A stretch of DNA of 46,982 nucleotides from CAWDMC01 sp963803295 (lineage in GTDB: Bacteria > Acidobacteriota > Terriglobia > UBA7540). Both the position numbers and the translations under genes were made by a program. Location: contig CAWDMC010000026.1 in the NCBI GenBank assembly GCA_963803295.1, positions 1 to 46,982 on the forward strand, written 5' to 3'. A model generated the notes under the pieces. The model was not told the DNA's origin. It saw only the letters and a program-made list of their open reading frames with translations, and did no database searches. Shown in pieces: positions 26,916-35,929 of this stretch (positions are counted from its first letter, which is position 1; the number at the start of each line of letters is the position of its first letter).

Positions 26916-28330
26916 AAAATGTTACTTTCGGGTGATTCGTCCTGCAACGCGAAATGTTACCCGTCGTCGTCGTGGTTTTTCCTTTCTTCTTGTCTTGGCA
27001 GTTGTCTTGGTTCTTGTCTTTTTCTCAGCGCGCCTTGTGCGCGCGCCTGTGATTTTGTTTTTCTCTGAAGGTGCCGCGAGTTTCTGAGAAACAGCCGAGA
27101 CCGCAGGCTTCTCTGCCACCACGCTGGTGCTCCGTTGGAAAATCCGTTCCCGCTTGCTCTGAATCGTCTGGGAGAGTTGAAAGGGGTCGAGCGTCTGGCG
27201 TAGCCGGCGAAGTTCGGCCACCCGTTCTGGGTCCACCCCTGACGAGGCCGCCACTCGCTGAAAAGGGGTCTGGGGTGCTTCGTAGTGCCGCCGCAAGCGC
27301 GAGCCGATCCGCTCCTTGCGGCTCAGTTTCACCGAGGGCAGGAAGAGGTTCTGAAACAATCGCAGCTCACCCCGGTAAAGCTCGTCCATGGCGGCCCGTG
27401 CCGCTTCCGTCTCGTAACGCACGTAGCCCAGCAAGCGCCGTACATGCGTCCAGTTCTTCTGCTCGATGTGGGCGTTGTCGTCTTTCTTATAGGGCCGCCC
27501 ACGGGTGAATTGAATGTCGTGGGCCTGGCAGTAAGCCCAGAGGTGAGCATTGATGAACTCCGAGCCGTTGTCGGAATCGATGCCCCGCAAGGGAAAAGGC
27601 AAAGCCTGGCGGACCGCTTCCAGAGCGGCTCGCACGCCTTCCTGGCTCTTGCCCAGCACCGCTCGGCTTTCCGTCCAGCCCGTGTGAATGTCAGTCACGT
27701 TCAGCGAGTAGCAGTAGTCGCCCGCCGCCGAATTGCCCGAGTGGGAGACCAGATCGATTTCCGTGAACCCCGGCCTCTTCACGTCCCACTGATCCGTCTT
27801 CACGGGGATGTGGTGCTTCAATAAGCTCCCCGGCTTGGTGCGGCCATAAATCCTTTGCCGCAGCTTCCGCTTCTCCGAACCCAGCCGGTAGTCGATGGAG
27901 CGGGGGCTGATCTGAAGCAGCTGCTTTTCCAACTCCGGCGTCAGCCGGAAGCGGCGGCGAATCCAAGGCATCCACTCCGGCAGCAGGGCTTTCAGCCGTA
28001 CTGACCAGGGATAATCGGCCGCCTCCCAGACCGCCTTCAAGATCGAGACCAGCCGTGGGCCATAGGTCACCCCCCGGCGCCGTCGTTGGGAAACCGGCCG
28101 GGCGGCAGGCGGCGAACCATTCAGCAAACGAATCGCGTGCTTGCGATGATAACGGCAGTTGGCGCAAAACTCGTCCAGGATGCGCTGCCTTTCCGCCCGA
28201 CTAGCTCGTTGGTAACGAGGATAAACTTGTTGCCAATATTCTCTTCTCGAAAGTCGACTCATGAGGTTACCCGTATCCATGACGGGTAACATTCTCAAAT
28301 TGCGCGACGATAGCCCACTGGTAACATTTT
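26916..28330 (-). mobile_element. DDE insertion element with terminal and subterminal inverted repeats
   Basis: Outer ends AAAATGTTAC (26916-26925) and GTAACATTTT (28321-28330) are perfect reverse complements. Inner copies AATGTTACCCGTC (26953-26965) and GACGGGTAACATT (28281-28293) are also perfect. The repeated TGTTAC core suggests double transposase-binding sites. The element holds one transposase gene and abuts the end of the GH38-like gene. No target duplication is obvious. Confidence 0.85.
26922..28262 (-). CDS. Integrase-core (rve) DDE transposase
   Basis: About 446 residues from ATG 28262 (MSRLSRREYWQQVYPRYQ); an ATG at 28298 adds 12 residues that read through the inverted repeat and is less likely. 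An N-terminal HTH-like region is followed by the rve core: first Asp in FTEIDLVSHSG, second Asp in GIDSDNGSEF, and Glu in NAHIEQKNW. The C-terminus is very basic (KTRTKTTAKTRRKEKPRRRR) and its last codons run into the terminal repeat, with the stop at 26922-26924. All catalytic residues are present, so it is likely active. Confidence 0.85.
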   Translation of the reverse strand: MSRLSRREYWQQVYPRYQRASRAERQRILDEFCANCRYHRKHAIRLLNGSPPAARPVSQRRRRGVTYGPRLVSILKAVWEAADYPWSVRLKALLPEWMPWIRRRFRLTPELEKQLLQISPRSIDYRLGSEKRKLRQRIYGRTKPGSLLKHHIPVKTDQWDVKRPGFTEIDLVSHSGNSAAGDYCYSLNVTDIHTGWTESRAVLGKSQEGVRAALEAVRQALPFPLRGIDSDNGSEFINAHLWAYCQAHDIQFTRGRPYKKDDNAHIEQKNWTHVRRLLGYVRYETEAARAAMDELYRGELRLFQNLFLPSVKLSRKERIGSRLRRHYEAPQTPFQRVAASSGVDPERVAELRRLRQTLDPFQLSQTIQSKRERIFQRSTSVVAEKPAVSAVSQKLAAPSEKNKITGARTRRAEKKTRTKTTAKTRRKEKPRRRRVTFRVAGRITRK

Positions 28331-30200
28331 AGCTTGCGCGATACGAGAGGTTCCCCGAAGCGGCCAGCGCGTGATATGCTGGGCCTGCGGCCTCGACCGC
28401 GATCAAGTAGGAAACTTCGCCGAAGTCCTTGGCCCGGAATCGAACCCCGGAATTCGGCGCATCCCACCAAGTCTCTTTCACATGGGCAATCTCGCCGCTG
28501 TACGGCCGAAAGAGAACGCTGCGGCCCTTGTCTCGATCAAGGATCGCGAAACCTTTGCGCGATTCGTCCCACTTCACCGTATAGTACTCGTTGGCAATGT
28601 CCCCTGATTGTCGCAATAAACGTATGGGGGCCGTGGCACCCCTTTTTAGACCATACGTCTTGAGTCCGCACGGCGGTAGGTCCACCACCGCAATAAGCCT
28701 GGGGTTCTCATTTGCATAGACTGATTCAATTCGCTGCAGTTCCACTTTCTCGTCGCCACTCTCCAACGAGTAATCAAATCCGTCTCGTCCTCCCATTTCC
28801 AACACTATGGGTTGACGAACAACCACTCCAGCAGGATTCTGGCAGATTACCTCTGGAAGTGATTGTGCAGTCTGCGCTTCAGCCAAGTGTTCGAATGCTT
28901 GCTGTCGAAGTTGGCTGACACCTGACTTGACCTCCCGGCTCATCATCTTGGCTATCTCGAGATTGGTGGTAAGGACGTGCTCGTATTCGCCAGCAAATCC
29001 ACAAACGATAAAACAATCATGATTTTGGGGCAGCATCAGCCTCTTCCAGAGATCGCCTAGGCGCTTTGACCGAACCGAATCCGGCACCAAGGAAAGTAGA
29101 AGTTCAGCAGCATTCAACTCGTGCTCAAGGCGCCGGTTTGTTTTGAGCAGGGCGTCCCCTTCGTATCCCCAGCCGCCGAGCGTTGCCCAGAGCGACCCCT
29201 TATTCTGTGGCCAGCCAAAGGTAAATACTCCGTCATCCATTTTCCAATAGCGGGAGTCCAGGCTTGCCGCCGCTTTGCATCGCCGGCGCATATATTCGCC
29301 AAAACCAAGGGATTGAAGCCCCTTGTCTCGTAGCGATTGAAATCCCTGGGCGTAGGGTAGGTAGGATGCTCCCCAGTCGAGACCTGGAGGCCAGATTTCC
29401 GCCCAGATGGTCAGTAACGCCCCTTCTGCCTCTGCGGTGAGATCCACATAGCTTGCAAGCGATCGATTCTGCTTTACTAGCGAGATCAGCCAGGGATTGT
29501 AGGGGATAGTCGGTATCGCGCTGCCATCTAGCCCCCGCCAATTTACGACTGCTTTCTTGACCAGCGGCAGCGACCCGTTATTTTGAACTTGCAACGAGGC
29601 ATAGGGAAACCCACAGAGCCTGAGCAGCTGTGGCATCTGGGGGTGGAAGATGATTTCTTCTACCAGGAAACACTCCACCTCCTTTCCTAACACCTCACGC
29701 ACTATGGCCCGACCTTCGACAAACTGCCGAACGTTCGATTGCCAGCCCACCAACTGGGCGTAAGGTTGACTGTAGGTTCCACCGACCGTCTCGATCCGAC
29801 CAGCAGCCACCTGGGGCCGAAAGTTCTCCCGAACGAACTGCTCATCCTCCTCCTGCATGACTTCGTAGGCATGTGAGTCAAATTCCAGGCAAATTGTTAA
29901 CCAGGGGAATTGGCGCACGGCGTCAATTGTTTTCTGAACTCCATAAAATACCGAAAATCCTTGCTGGTAGCGTTTTTCACCTACCTTCCCGTCACGAAAC
30001 AACCACCCTACCCCAGACTGATGCCAGTGGTTCACAATCGTGAAGGAAACGTTAGCTGGGTCTATCGTTTTTCCGTCTCCGACTACCCCAAGCATCGGCG
30101 TTGTGCCCAGAATCTGAAGGAACGTCCGCCGACTCACCGCCGACTCATTGAAGGACTCCTTTGATGGAACGTCAAGTTCCCCTTTGTTGTGTCTCTTCAC
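28329..30200 (-). CDS. GH38-like alpha-mannosidase-type enzyme, C-terminus cut by the DDE element
   Basis: 623 residues from GTG 30200, with GAGGAAA just upstream. A twin-arginine signal is visible (SRRTFLQILGTTPMLGVV). The GH38-like catalytic part starts at FTIVNHWHQSGVGWLF, then CLEFDSHAYEVMQEED, and VEEIIFHPQMPQLLRLCGF where family members carry DPFGH and the catalytic Asp. A beta-rich C-terminal part follows. The stop codon (28329-28331) is formed across the junction with the DDE element: its last two bases lie in the element's terminal repeat. GH38 enzymes are usually longer, so the protein was probably truncated by the insertion. Beta/alpha-mannosyl glycans would fit the nearby GH2 genes. 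Confidence 0.7.
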   Translation of the reverse strand: MKRHNKGELDVPSKESFNESAVSRRTFLQILGTTPMLGVVGDGKTIDPANVSFTIVNHWHQSGVGWLFRDGKVGEKRYQQGFSVFYGVQKTIDAVRQFPWLTICLEFDSHAYEVMQEEDEQFVRENFRPQVAAGRIETVGGTYSQPYAQLVGWQSNVRQFVEGRAIVREVLGKEVECFLVEEIIFHPQMPQLLRLCGFPYASLQVQNNGSLPLVKKAVVNWRGLDGSAIPTIPYNPWLISLVKQNRSLASYVDLTAEAEGALLTIWAEIWPPGLDWGASYLPYAQGFQSLRDKGLQSLGFGEYMRRRCKAAASLDSRYWKMDDGVFTFGWPQNKGSLWATLGGWGYEGDALLKTNRRLEHELNAAELLLSLVPDSVRSKRLGDLWKRLMLPQNHDCFIVCGFAGEYEHVLTTNLEIAKMMSREVKSGVSQLRQQAFEHLAEAQTAQSLPEVICQNPAGVVVRQPIVLEMGGRDGFDYSLESGDEKVELQRIESVYANENPRLIAVVDLPPCGLKTYGLKRGATAPIRLLRQSGDIANEYYTVKWDESRKGFAILDRDKGRSVLFRPYSGEIAHVKETWWDAPNSGVRFRAKDFGEVSYLIAVEAAGPAYHALAASGNLSYRAS

Positions 30201-31195
30201 TATTTTTCCTCATTTCAAATGGATGTTCAGCAAAAAGGAATTCGAATAAACTGGCGAATGTCAACCATCATTACAAAGAGCGCCACATCGTAGCACGCTT
30301 TGCGTGAACCTGGGAGCGCCATAAGCGTCTTGGATTTCGGTGGCGAGGCTCCTGGCTTTCCGAGATCACACTTCGAGGACTTCATAGCTTCGGCGTGAGC
30401 AAAAAGTGGCAGCTTACGCTACCGCACTTCAAGGTGGGCTAGGCACGCAGGCGTGGCACGGAACCGTTTAGGGGCTGTTTTGGGAACGGCGTGTACGAAG
30501 ACGTGCGATTGTAGCCCACCCTTACAGACGTGGTGAAAGAGCGGATCAGGGCCACCAAGAGGAAGTGCACGCAATGTTCAATTGTCAAATTGCAATTGTA
30601 GTCGGCGTGATGTTGGATAACTTCTCGGCCTTTGGGAAATTAGCCAGACCTTTCCGGTCGGATCACTGGCGACCTCGGACATTTTCTGTGTGGTGGCAGT
30701 CGAGGGAGCACTCCGGAGAGCAAACTTTCGGTTTGCCAAACGGCCCGGGCATTGACGCTTCCATTCAAGAGGCTACAGTTAGAATCTCCGCAGCATCGAC
30801 AACGTAGAAGATGCAGTAAAGAAATCTCTTCAGCAAGAGTGCGCCTCGCCTCGTTCCTTAGAAATCGACATGCGAACATACAGCCTTACCGCCCAGAGCC
30901 TGGGTGCCGTGGGCGGGTTCACAAGATAGCAGGACGAGAAAACGGCCTACCCGTAGGTGTAATCTGACTGGTTCGGAAGCGCCTTCTGGAGAGATAGATC
31001 CTCCCTGGTCGGCTACTGTTTACCGAGAGCGATGGAATTTCTTGACCTTCACCTATCTAGCAGCAATAGGACCCTCTCGTGCCCATCCACGGGTGGAAAA
31101 TGTCCACTTCGGTACTTCTGGCCAAACGGTGGTTCAAACCCTTGGACCAGCATTTTGGCGTATGTCGGATCTAAAGGACTTCCGGATTTGTTAGC
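30201..31195. other. Long region without a supported gene
   Basis: No frame here has recognisable sequence on either strand. It holds the 5' side of the GH38-like gene and, near 31120-31138, an IS-end repeat copy. The stretch may be old decayed IS DNA. Confidence 0.5.
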
Positions 31196-31229
31196 GGCCA
31201 AACGATGGTTCAAAAGTGGCCAAACGATG
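31120..31229. repeat. Three copies of an IS-end-like motif (GGCCAAACGRTG)
   Basis: GGCCAAACGGTGGTTCAAA at 31120-31138, GGCCAAACGATGGTTCAAA at 31196-31214, and GGCCAAACGATG at 31218-31229. The first two differ at one base. They lie exactly where the ISNCY-like transposase remnant breaks off, suggesting nested or tandem element ends. Confidence 0.75.
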
Positions 31230-31572
31230 CCTCGAGTCACACGTCTCCTTGATCTCTATCTTGTCCTTCTCGCCAGATACTCGCAGGCCAGCGTCGGCCC
31301 AAAATCGCTGTACTTCCTCTTCACCAGTTTCAGCACCTTCCCTGCAGGCTCTCCGCCAGGCGCCGGTTCGACGCTTGCCCCCGCAGCCCATGCACCACCC
31401 CGGCGTCACCCTCCCGCTTGATCCGCACCAGCAGCTTTCTTACCCAGCGATCGCTGATCCCTAACTGTTCCCCCGCCACCCGTTGCGTCAACTGACCCTT
31501 CTTCACCTCGCGCAACACTTTCAATCGATCTCGATCTTTCCCGCTTAACACCAGCATCTCCTGTTCGCTCAT
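31218..31572 (-). pseudogene. ISNCY-family transposase, N-terminal remnant with frameshifts
   Basis: From 31572: EQEMLVLSGKDRDRLKVLRE, VAGEQLGISDRWVRKLLVRI (HTH), and VVHGLRGQASNRRLAESLQG. A frame change gives KVLKLVKRKYSDFGPTLACE, then another gives EKDKIEIKET, after which it ends in the GGCCAAACG repeats. This is the DNA-binding start of an ISNCY-type transposase. The DDE core is missing. Confidence 0.75.
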
Positions 31573-31771
31573 CCGTTTAGTTTGCCGGTTTCGAACAGGA
31601 ACTTTCTACTTTGCCACACATTATAAATCCCAATAGGAACTTCTCATATTGCTGCGACATGCGCGATACGCTCCGTTGACACTGTTCCAGCGGGCGGTTA
31701 GAATGCGCAACCCGGCTTTTGCGACAGAGATGGAGAACCGGAGACCAAGGGAGCAAACATGGAGGGGCGAA

Positions 31772-34009
31772 ATGGGTGGTGCTAAAGAGGACAAGTATCT
31801 TGATCGCAGAGACTTTCTCGCGGCAACCGGAAGCGTGCTGGCGTCGCTGGGGGCTTGGGACCGCTTGGGTCAGGCTCAGCCGCAACCTGGGCAGGAGGCG
31901 TCACCTGAAGGCACGGAGGTAGTGGAGACGCCTATCTACCAACTTCGCCTCGACCACCGGAACGGCAACCTGATTGGGTTAACCTGGAAGAAGCCCTCGC
32001 TGGAAGTTATCGCCGAGCCCCGGTTGGGCGAAAACTTCCGGATCTTGCTTCCCCGGGCCGATTATGAGGCCAACTACTTTTGCAGCAGCGAGCAGCAGGT
32101 GAGTCGGATTGAAAAGACGAGCGAGGGTGTGACCTGCGTGTACGAGAACTTGCGCAATGGGCGCGAGACGCTCAACGTGAAGGTTCGTTATCACATGCGC
32201 GCGATCGGCGACCGCCTGGAGTTCGCCATCGAGATTGACAACCCTACGGACTTGCCCTTGGCGGAGGTTTACTTCGCTGTTATCGGCGGGCAACAGGGCC
32301 TGGTAAATCGCCAGGACACGGAGTCGCTGGTAACGGGATCGAACGTGAACCTCCTTCCCGCCGCCTTCACGGCCTTTAACTTCTCGGCCGTTCAGCCCGT
32401 TGCCGATCTGGGCATTCGCTACGAAGGGGTGGGATTCGAGTACCCGGGTCAAATGTCCATGGGGTGGATGGAGTTTTTCAATCACCAGGCCGACGTAGGA
32501 CTCTATTACGGCAATCATGATCCTGAATCGAGAGTGACGGGGCTTTACTTTGAGCTTCGTCCCTTCACCCACTACGCGCAGGTGGGGGACAACTGGCCAA
32601 CATCGGCCGATGTGCCGCCAGGAGAGCCGATCGGGCTCGACGATGGGCTGGCTGAAGTGTCCGTACCTCAAGCGTGGGACGTTCAAGTCCGGACCCGCAG
32701 CGCTGCAAGTGCATTCGGGCGACTGGCACCGGGGCAGCGAATTGTACCGCGCCTGGTTCGATCAGCACTTCCCGGCGAAGCGCCCGCCGAGCTGGCGCGC
32801 AAGGAAATGGCATGGCAATCCGTCATCATCTCCAATTGCGAAGACGTGGTGGTGTGGAAGTTCAAAGACCTACCGAAGCTGGCGGCAGGGGCGAAGAAGT
32901 ATGGTGTAACCACGTTTGAGATTCTCGGATGGGACATTGGCGGAATCGATCGAGGCTACCCGCAGTATCGCCCCGAGCCGCGCTTGGGGACTCACGAAGA
33001 ATTCCGGCAGGCCCTGGCCGAAGTGAAAAAACTGGGCGTCCATCCGCTGATCTTCGCCAATCAGAACGTCGCCGATACTGCCACTCCGCTCTTCAAGGCG
33101 GAGCTGTATCGCTACGTCGCGATGGGGCGATGGGCGCCGGATTTCACGCCGTTTGGATGGGGCGAAGGTACGATTGGCGGGCGCATGGGATTGGCCCGGT
33201 CCAACATGACCGTTATTAGCCCCGCCCACCCGGAAATCCGCAAGCTCCACGTGGACCAATTCGTCGATCTGATCCGGGATGGAGCCGAAGGATTTCAATT
33301 GGACAAAACGGGGCCTGGGGGACAGTTGGACTTTAACCCTCGCCTTACGACTTCGCCGGACCGGTCAATGTCCGAAGGAACGCTGGGCATGCTCCGCGAA
33401 ATACTGCAAAAGGGGCGGGAGGTGAATCCGAGTTTTGCGCTGGCTTGTGAGACCTGCTGGGATCGAACTTTCCAGTACATCGATGTTTCCTACTTGCGCA
33501 TGAACCTGATTGACATGAATACGCCCGCGCTGCGCTATACGTTTCCCGAATGGACTTCGACCATCTGCGCAGAAAGTCCGGGCGGCTTCAACGTTCTTAA
33601 CAACGGCATGAGGTACGGATTGGTATGGGCGGTGCAGCCCCGGCACTACAACGACTCGATGGATGAGCCGCTGACTCAACCGCTGTCGCGCTATGTGCAG
33701 GAGTTGATCCGGATTCGCACCCAGCACAAGGACGTGCTGTTCCACGGGCGATTTCGGGATACGCTGGGCGCAGACGTAAATGGAGGCAAACATGTGCGTT
33801 ATTCGGTGTTCGAAGGCGTGGACAAGCCCGGCAAAGCGTGTGTGGTAGTGAACTTCGGTAACGAGGAGGCCACGGCGGAGGTGTGCTGGCAGGGAGGCGA
33901 AGGTCAGACGGTCGAGGTCCTGAAGCCCTTCAAACCCGACGCCAAGAGCAAGCTGCCGCTGCGCATCCAGTTGGCGCCGCGCACCTGTGCCGTGGTGGCG
34001 CTGGTGTGA
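31772..34009 (+). CDS. Tat-exported DUF6259-like (GH-like TIM barrel) protein with compensated frameshift
   Basis: About 745 residues from ATG 31772, preceded by GGAGGGG; upstream in-frame starts lack this. A twin-arginine type signal (DRRDFLAATGSVLASLGAW) precedes an N-terminal beta domain and a TIM-barrel-like part with FEILGWDIGGIDRGYPQY, HPLIFANQNVADTATP, and GFQLDKTGPGGQLDFN. This resembles DUF6259-type proteins, which look like glycoside hydrolases. Between about 32660 and 32806 the frame is wrong: the +1 frame gives the expected ALQVHSGDWHRGSELYRAWF. Two opposite indels would leave about 48 scrambled residues in an otherwise full-length protein. A glycan-degrading role is inferred from fold and neighbours only. 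Confidence 0.7.
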   Translation: MGGAKEDKYLDRRDFLAATGSVLASLGAWDRLGQAQPQPGQEASPEGTEVVETPIYQLRLDHRNGNLIGLTWKKPSLEVIAEPRLGENFRILLPRADYEANYFCSSEQQVSRIEKTSEGVTCVYENLRNGRETLNVKVRYHMRAIGDRLEFAIEIDNPTDLPLAEVYFAVIGGQQGLVNRQDTESLVTGSNVNLLPAAFTAFNFSAVQPVADLGIRYEGVGFEYPGQMSMGWMEFFNHQADVGLYYGNHDPESRVTGLYFELRPFTHYAQVGDNWPTSADVPPGEPIGLDDGLAEVSVPQAWDVQVRTRSAASAFGRLAPGQRIVPRLVRSALPGEAPAELARKEMAWQSVIISNCEDVVVWKFKDLPKLAAGAKKYGVTTFEILGWDIGGIDRGYPQYRPEPRLGTHEEFRQALAEVKKLGVHPLIFANQNVADTATPLFKAELYRYVAMGRWAPDFTPFGWGEGTIGGRMGLARSNMTVISPAHPEIRKLHVDQFVDLIRDGAEGFQLDKTGPGGQLDFNPRLTTSPDRSMSEGTLGMLREILQKGREVNPSFALACETCWDRTFQYIDVSYLRMNLIDMNTPALRYTFPEWTSTICAESPGGFNVLNNGMRYGLVWAVQPRHYNDSMDEPLTQPLSRYVQELIRIRTQHKDVLFHGRFRDTLGADVNGGKHVRYSVFEGVDKPGKACVVVNFGNEEATAEVCWQGGEGQTVEVLKPFKPDAKSKLPLRIQLAPRTCAVVALV

Positions 34010-34311
34010 ACGACGGTAGCTGCAGCCCGCGCTTCCGTCAGCCCGGACGGTTGACGGACCTCAAGGAGCATTTGTTGAACCGATGTCGAACGCGAGCAAA
34101 CCCGCAAGCCTGGGTTATACATTTGGGGCACGCCGGAGAGATAGCTGATGGGGGAATTCTTCGGTCATTCCGACCACTATTACTCTGCTAAGCGGCGGCC
34201 TTCGATGATTGGTGCTGGGAAGCTGTGTGTCATCAAAATCAGGGCGGCTCGCAGCATCAGTAACTTGCAGGCAAGCATCGTCTTGTTGAGTGAATCATGT
34301 AAATTGCCTCA
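34010..34311. other. Gap after the DUF6259-like gene
   Basis: About 300 bp with no gene or strong terminator seen. It separates the last glycan-type gene from a block of transposase chimeras. Confidence 0.5.
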
Positions 34312-34937
34312 ATGACCTGGCTCTTCCAGGCGTTCCTTTCCTGGTTAAGCACATTCTTCCGCTCTCGAAATGATCTCGGGCTTGAGCTTGTGGCCTTACG
34401 TCATCAGCTCGCCGTTCTCAAGCGCAAGAACCCTCGACCAAAGTTGAGCCGGTGGGATCGCCTATTCTGGATGACCCTCCGACGCCGATGGTCAAGATGG
34501 GCGCTGGTGCTGGTGCTAGTGAACCCGGAGAAGGTCGTTAGCTGGCATCGCGCCGGGTTACTGGCGCTTGCTTTCTCCCCATCTGTAGACACAAAGTACC
34601 GCGATCTCTGGGAAACGCGTCTACCAGAGGACATGCTGTATCAAGTGGCGCTCTACGCTCTTGGGCGCGAAGGTGGGAGCCGCGAGGCTGTCATTGTCTA
34701 CCCGGTAGTAGCTACCCAGGTACGGAACAGGCGATTGACCTGCACGATCCTAGATCCGGAGATAGGCAGGCTCGGCTTATTCTTCGCCCTGTGGATCTCC
34801 AGAATCTCGAATTGCTTCTGCGCCGCGAAGATGACGGCAGCCTGCCCCAGAGGAAAACGCTGGCACATCAACTAGTCTTCGGCGACAGGAAGGAATTCCG
34901 CCGTAAACCGTCGTTGGAGTTAGTGGCTCACGTTCAG
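34312..34937 (+). pseudogene. Transposase N-terminus fused to McrC C-terminal remnant
   Basis: The first 80 or so codons are an integrase-type transposase start: LELVALRHQLAVLKRKNPRP, WDRLFWMTLRRRWSRW and NPEKVVSWHRAGL. At about 34562 the sequence switches, in frame, to SVDTKYRDLWETRLPEDMLY, QVALYALGREGG and EAVIVYPVVATQ. That matches the C-terminal nuclease region of McrC (DTKYK, DLYQ, YP) of the McrBC 5-methylcytosine restriction system. A frame change near 34762 leads on to LRPVDLQNLELLLRRE, stopping at 34937. The transposon therefore landed in an mcrC gene, most of which is lost. No function is expected. Confidence 0.7.
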
Positions 34938-34999
34938 TAGGCGGAACTGACCGTTGTGTTCCGGCAAAAAATCTCCCTTTCTGAATTGTCACCCACCCT

Positions 35000-35929
35000 T
35001 CATGCCGCAATCTTCTCGACTCGGTATTCGTGGTGCAGACCTCCCAAGATGGGTTTGGCCAGAACTCGATGACCGCTCGGAATCCGCTGTTCGGCGAGTC
35101 GCTTCACCAATGCTGCCTGCCCCGGGCTCCGGAATTCCCGGCCCCCAGGCTGGAGTGTGGGCGGCCCCGGTTGTAATGGACCACCCACTCCTTGAGAATT
35201 CGGCGGAGGTGTCTCTCATTCAACTGAATGAGGAAATCCAAACACTCGCGGCGAATCGTCCCGATCAGTCGTTCGCAGAACGCATTGGCCTGGGGCGCGC
35301 GGAAAGGCGTCTTCACTTCCATGATCACGAAGACGTACAGGACCCGAAAGCTGGCCGTCACGGTGACCAAGAAATCGCAGGCGAGAAGGGCTTGGGCATG
35401 GTTGTGAAACAAACGTCACCCAACGCTGAGACGAGGGGCGCTGTCGGGTTCCTGGGTTATCCGGCACATAGCGTCGAACGGTCCGAGGTGAGACCCGAAT
35501 CCCCAGTTTTAACAGCAGTTCGGCGGCGATGCGCTCCTCACCCCAGGTCGGATTCTCACTAGCCATGGCGGCGATCAGCTTTCGGACTTCGACCGGGACT
35601 TGCGGCCGCCCTTGAGGGCTTCGATCTCCATCTCCAAAACAGCCGAAAGCCTTTCCGATGCCAGCGGATAAAGTGTCGGGCTTAACCACGGTCAGAGCCT
35701 CGCGCCAGGCGAACAGTGTGGACAGCAACACCAGGCTCAACCTGGTCGCAGGCTGCGCGCGCCGGGGTTTGACCTTGCGCTACACGTACAAAGCCAACTG
35801 TTCGCGCAGAAAGAGGTTCTCAGCGGCCAGAGCACACGCTGCCGCAGGGTGCCTGGATGAACGTCAGGGCGTCCCGCAATAGATCGCCATGGTCAGCAGC
35901 AGGCTAGGCAGGGAATCGAGTTTCGTCAT
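35000..35929 (-). pseudogene. Integrase-core transposase with internal deletion and frameshifts
   Basis: Read on the minus strand from ATG 35929: LAAENLFLREQLALYV, then LVLLSTLFAWREALTVVKPD, IAAMASENPTWGEERIAAEL and LGIRVSPRTVRRYV. Further frames give NHAQALLACDFLVTVTASF, VLYVFVIMEV directly followed by KTPFRAPQANAFCERLIGTI, RRECLDFLIQLNERHLRRIL, and NRGRPHSSLG with a C-terminal GGLHHEYRVEKIAA. Between VFVIMEV and KTPFRAP relatives have about 50 residues that include the second catalytic Asp, so the active site is incomplete. Several frame changes also occur and a stop lies near the N-terminus. Confidence 0.75.

Noticed and set aside
30201..31195. Several ORFs of 60-100 aa in the long gap
   Set aside because: No family resemblance, no good ribosome-binding sites, and no conserved composition.
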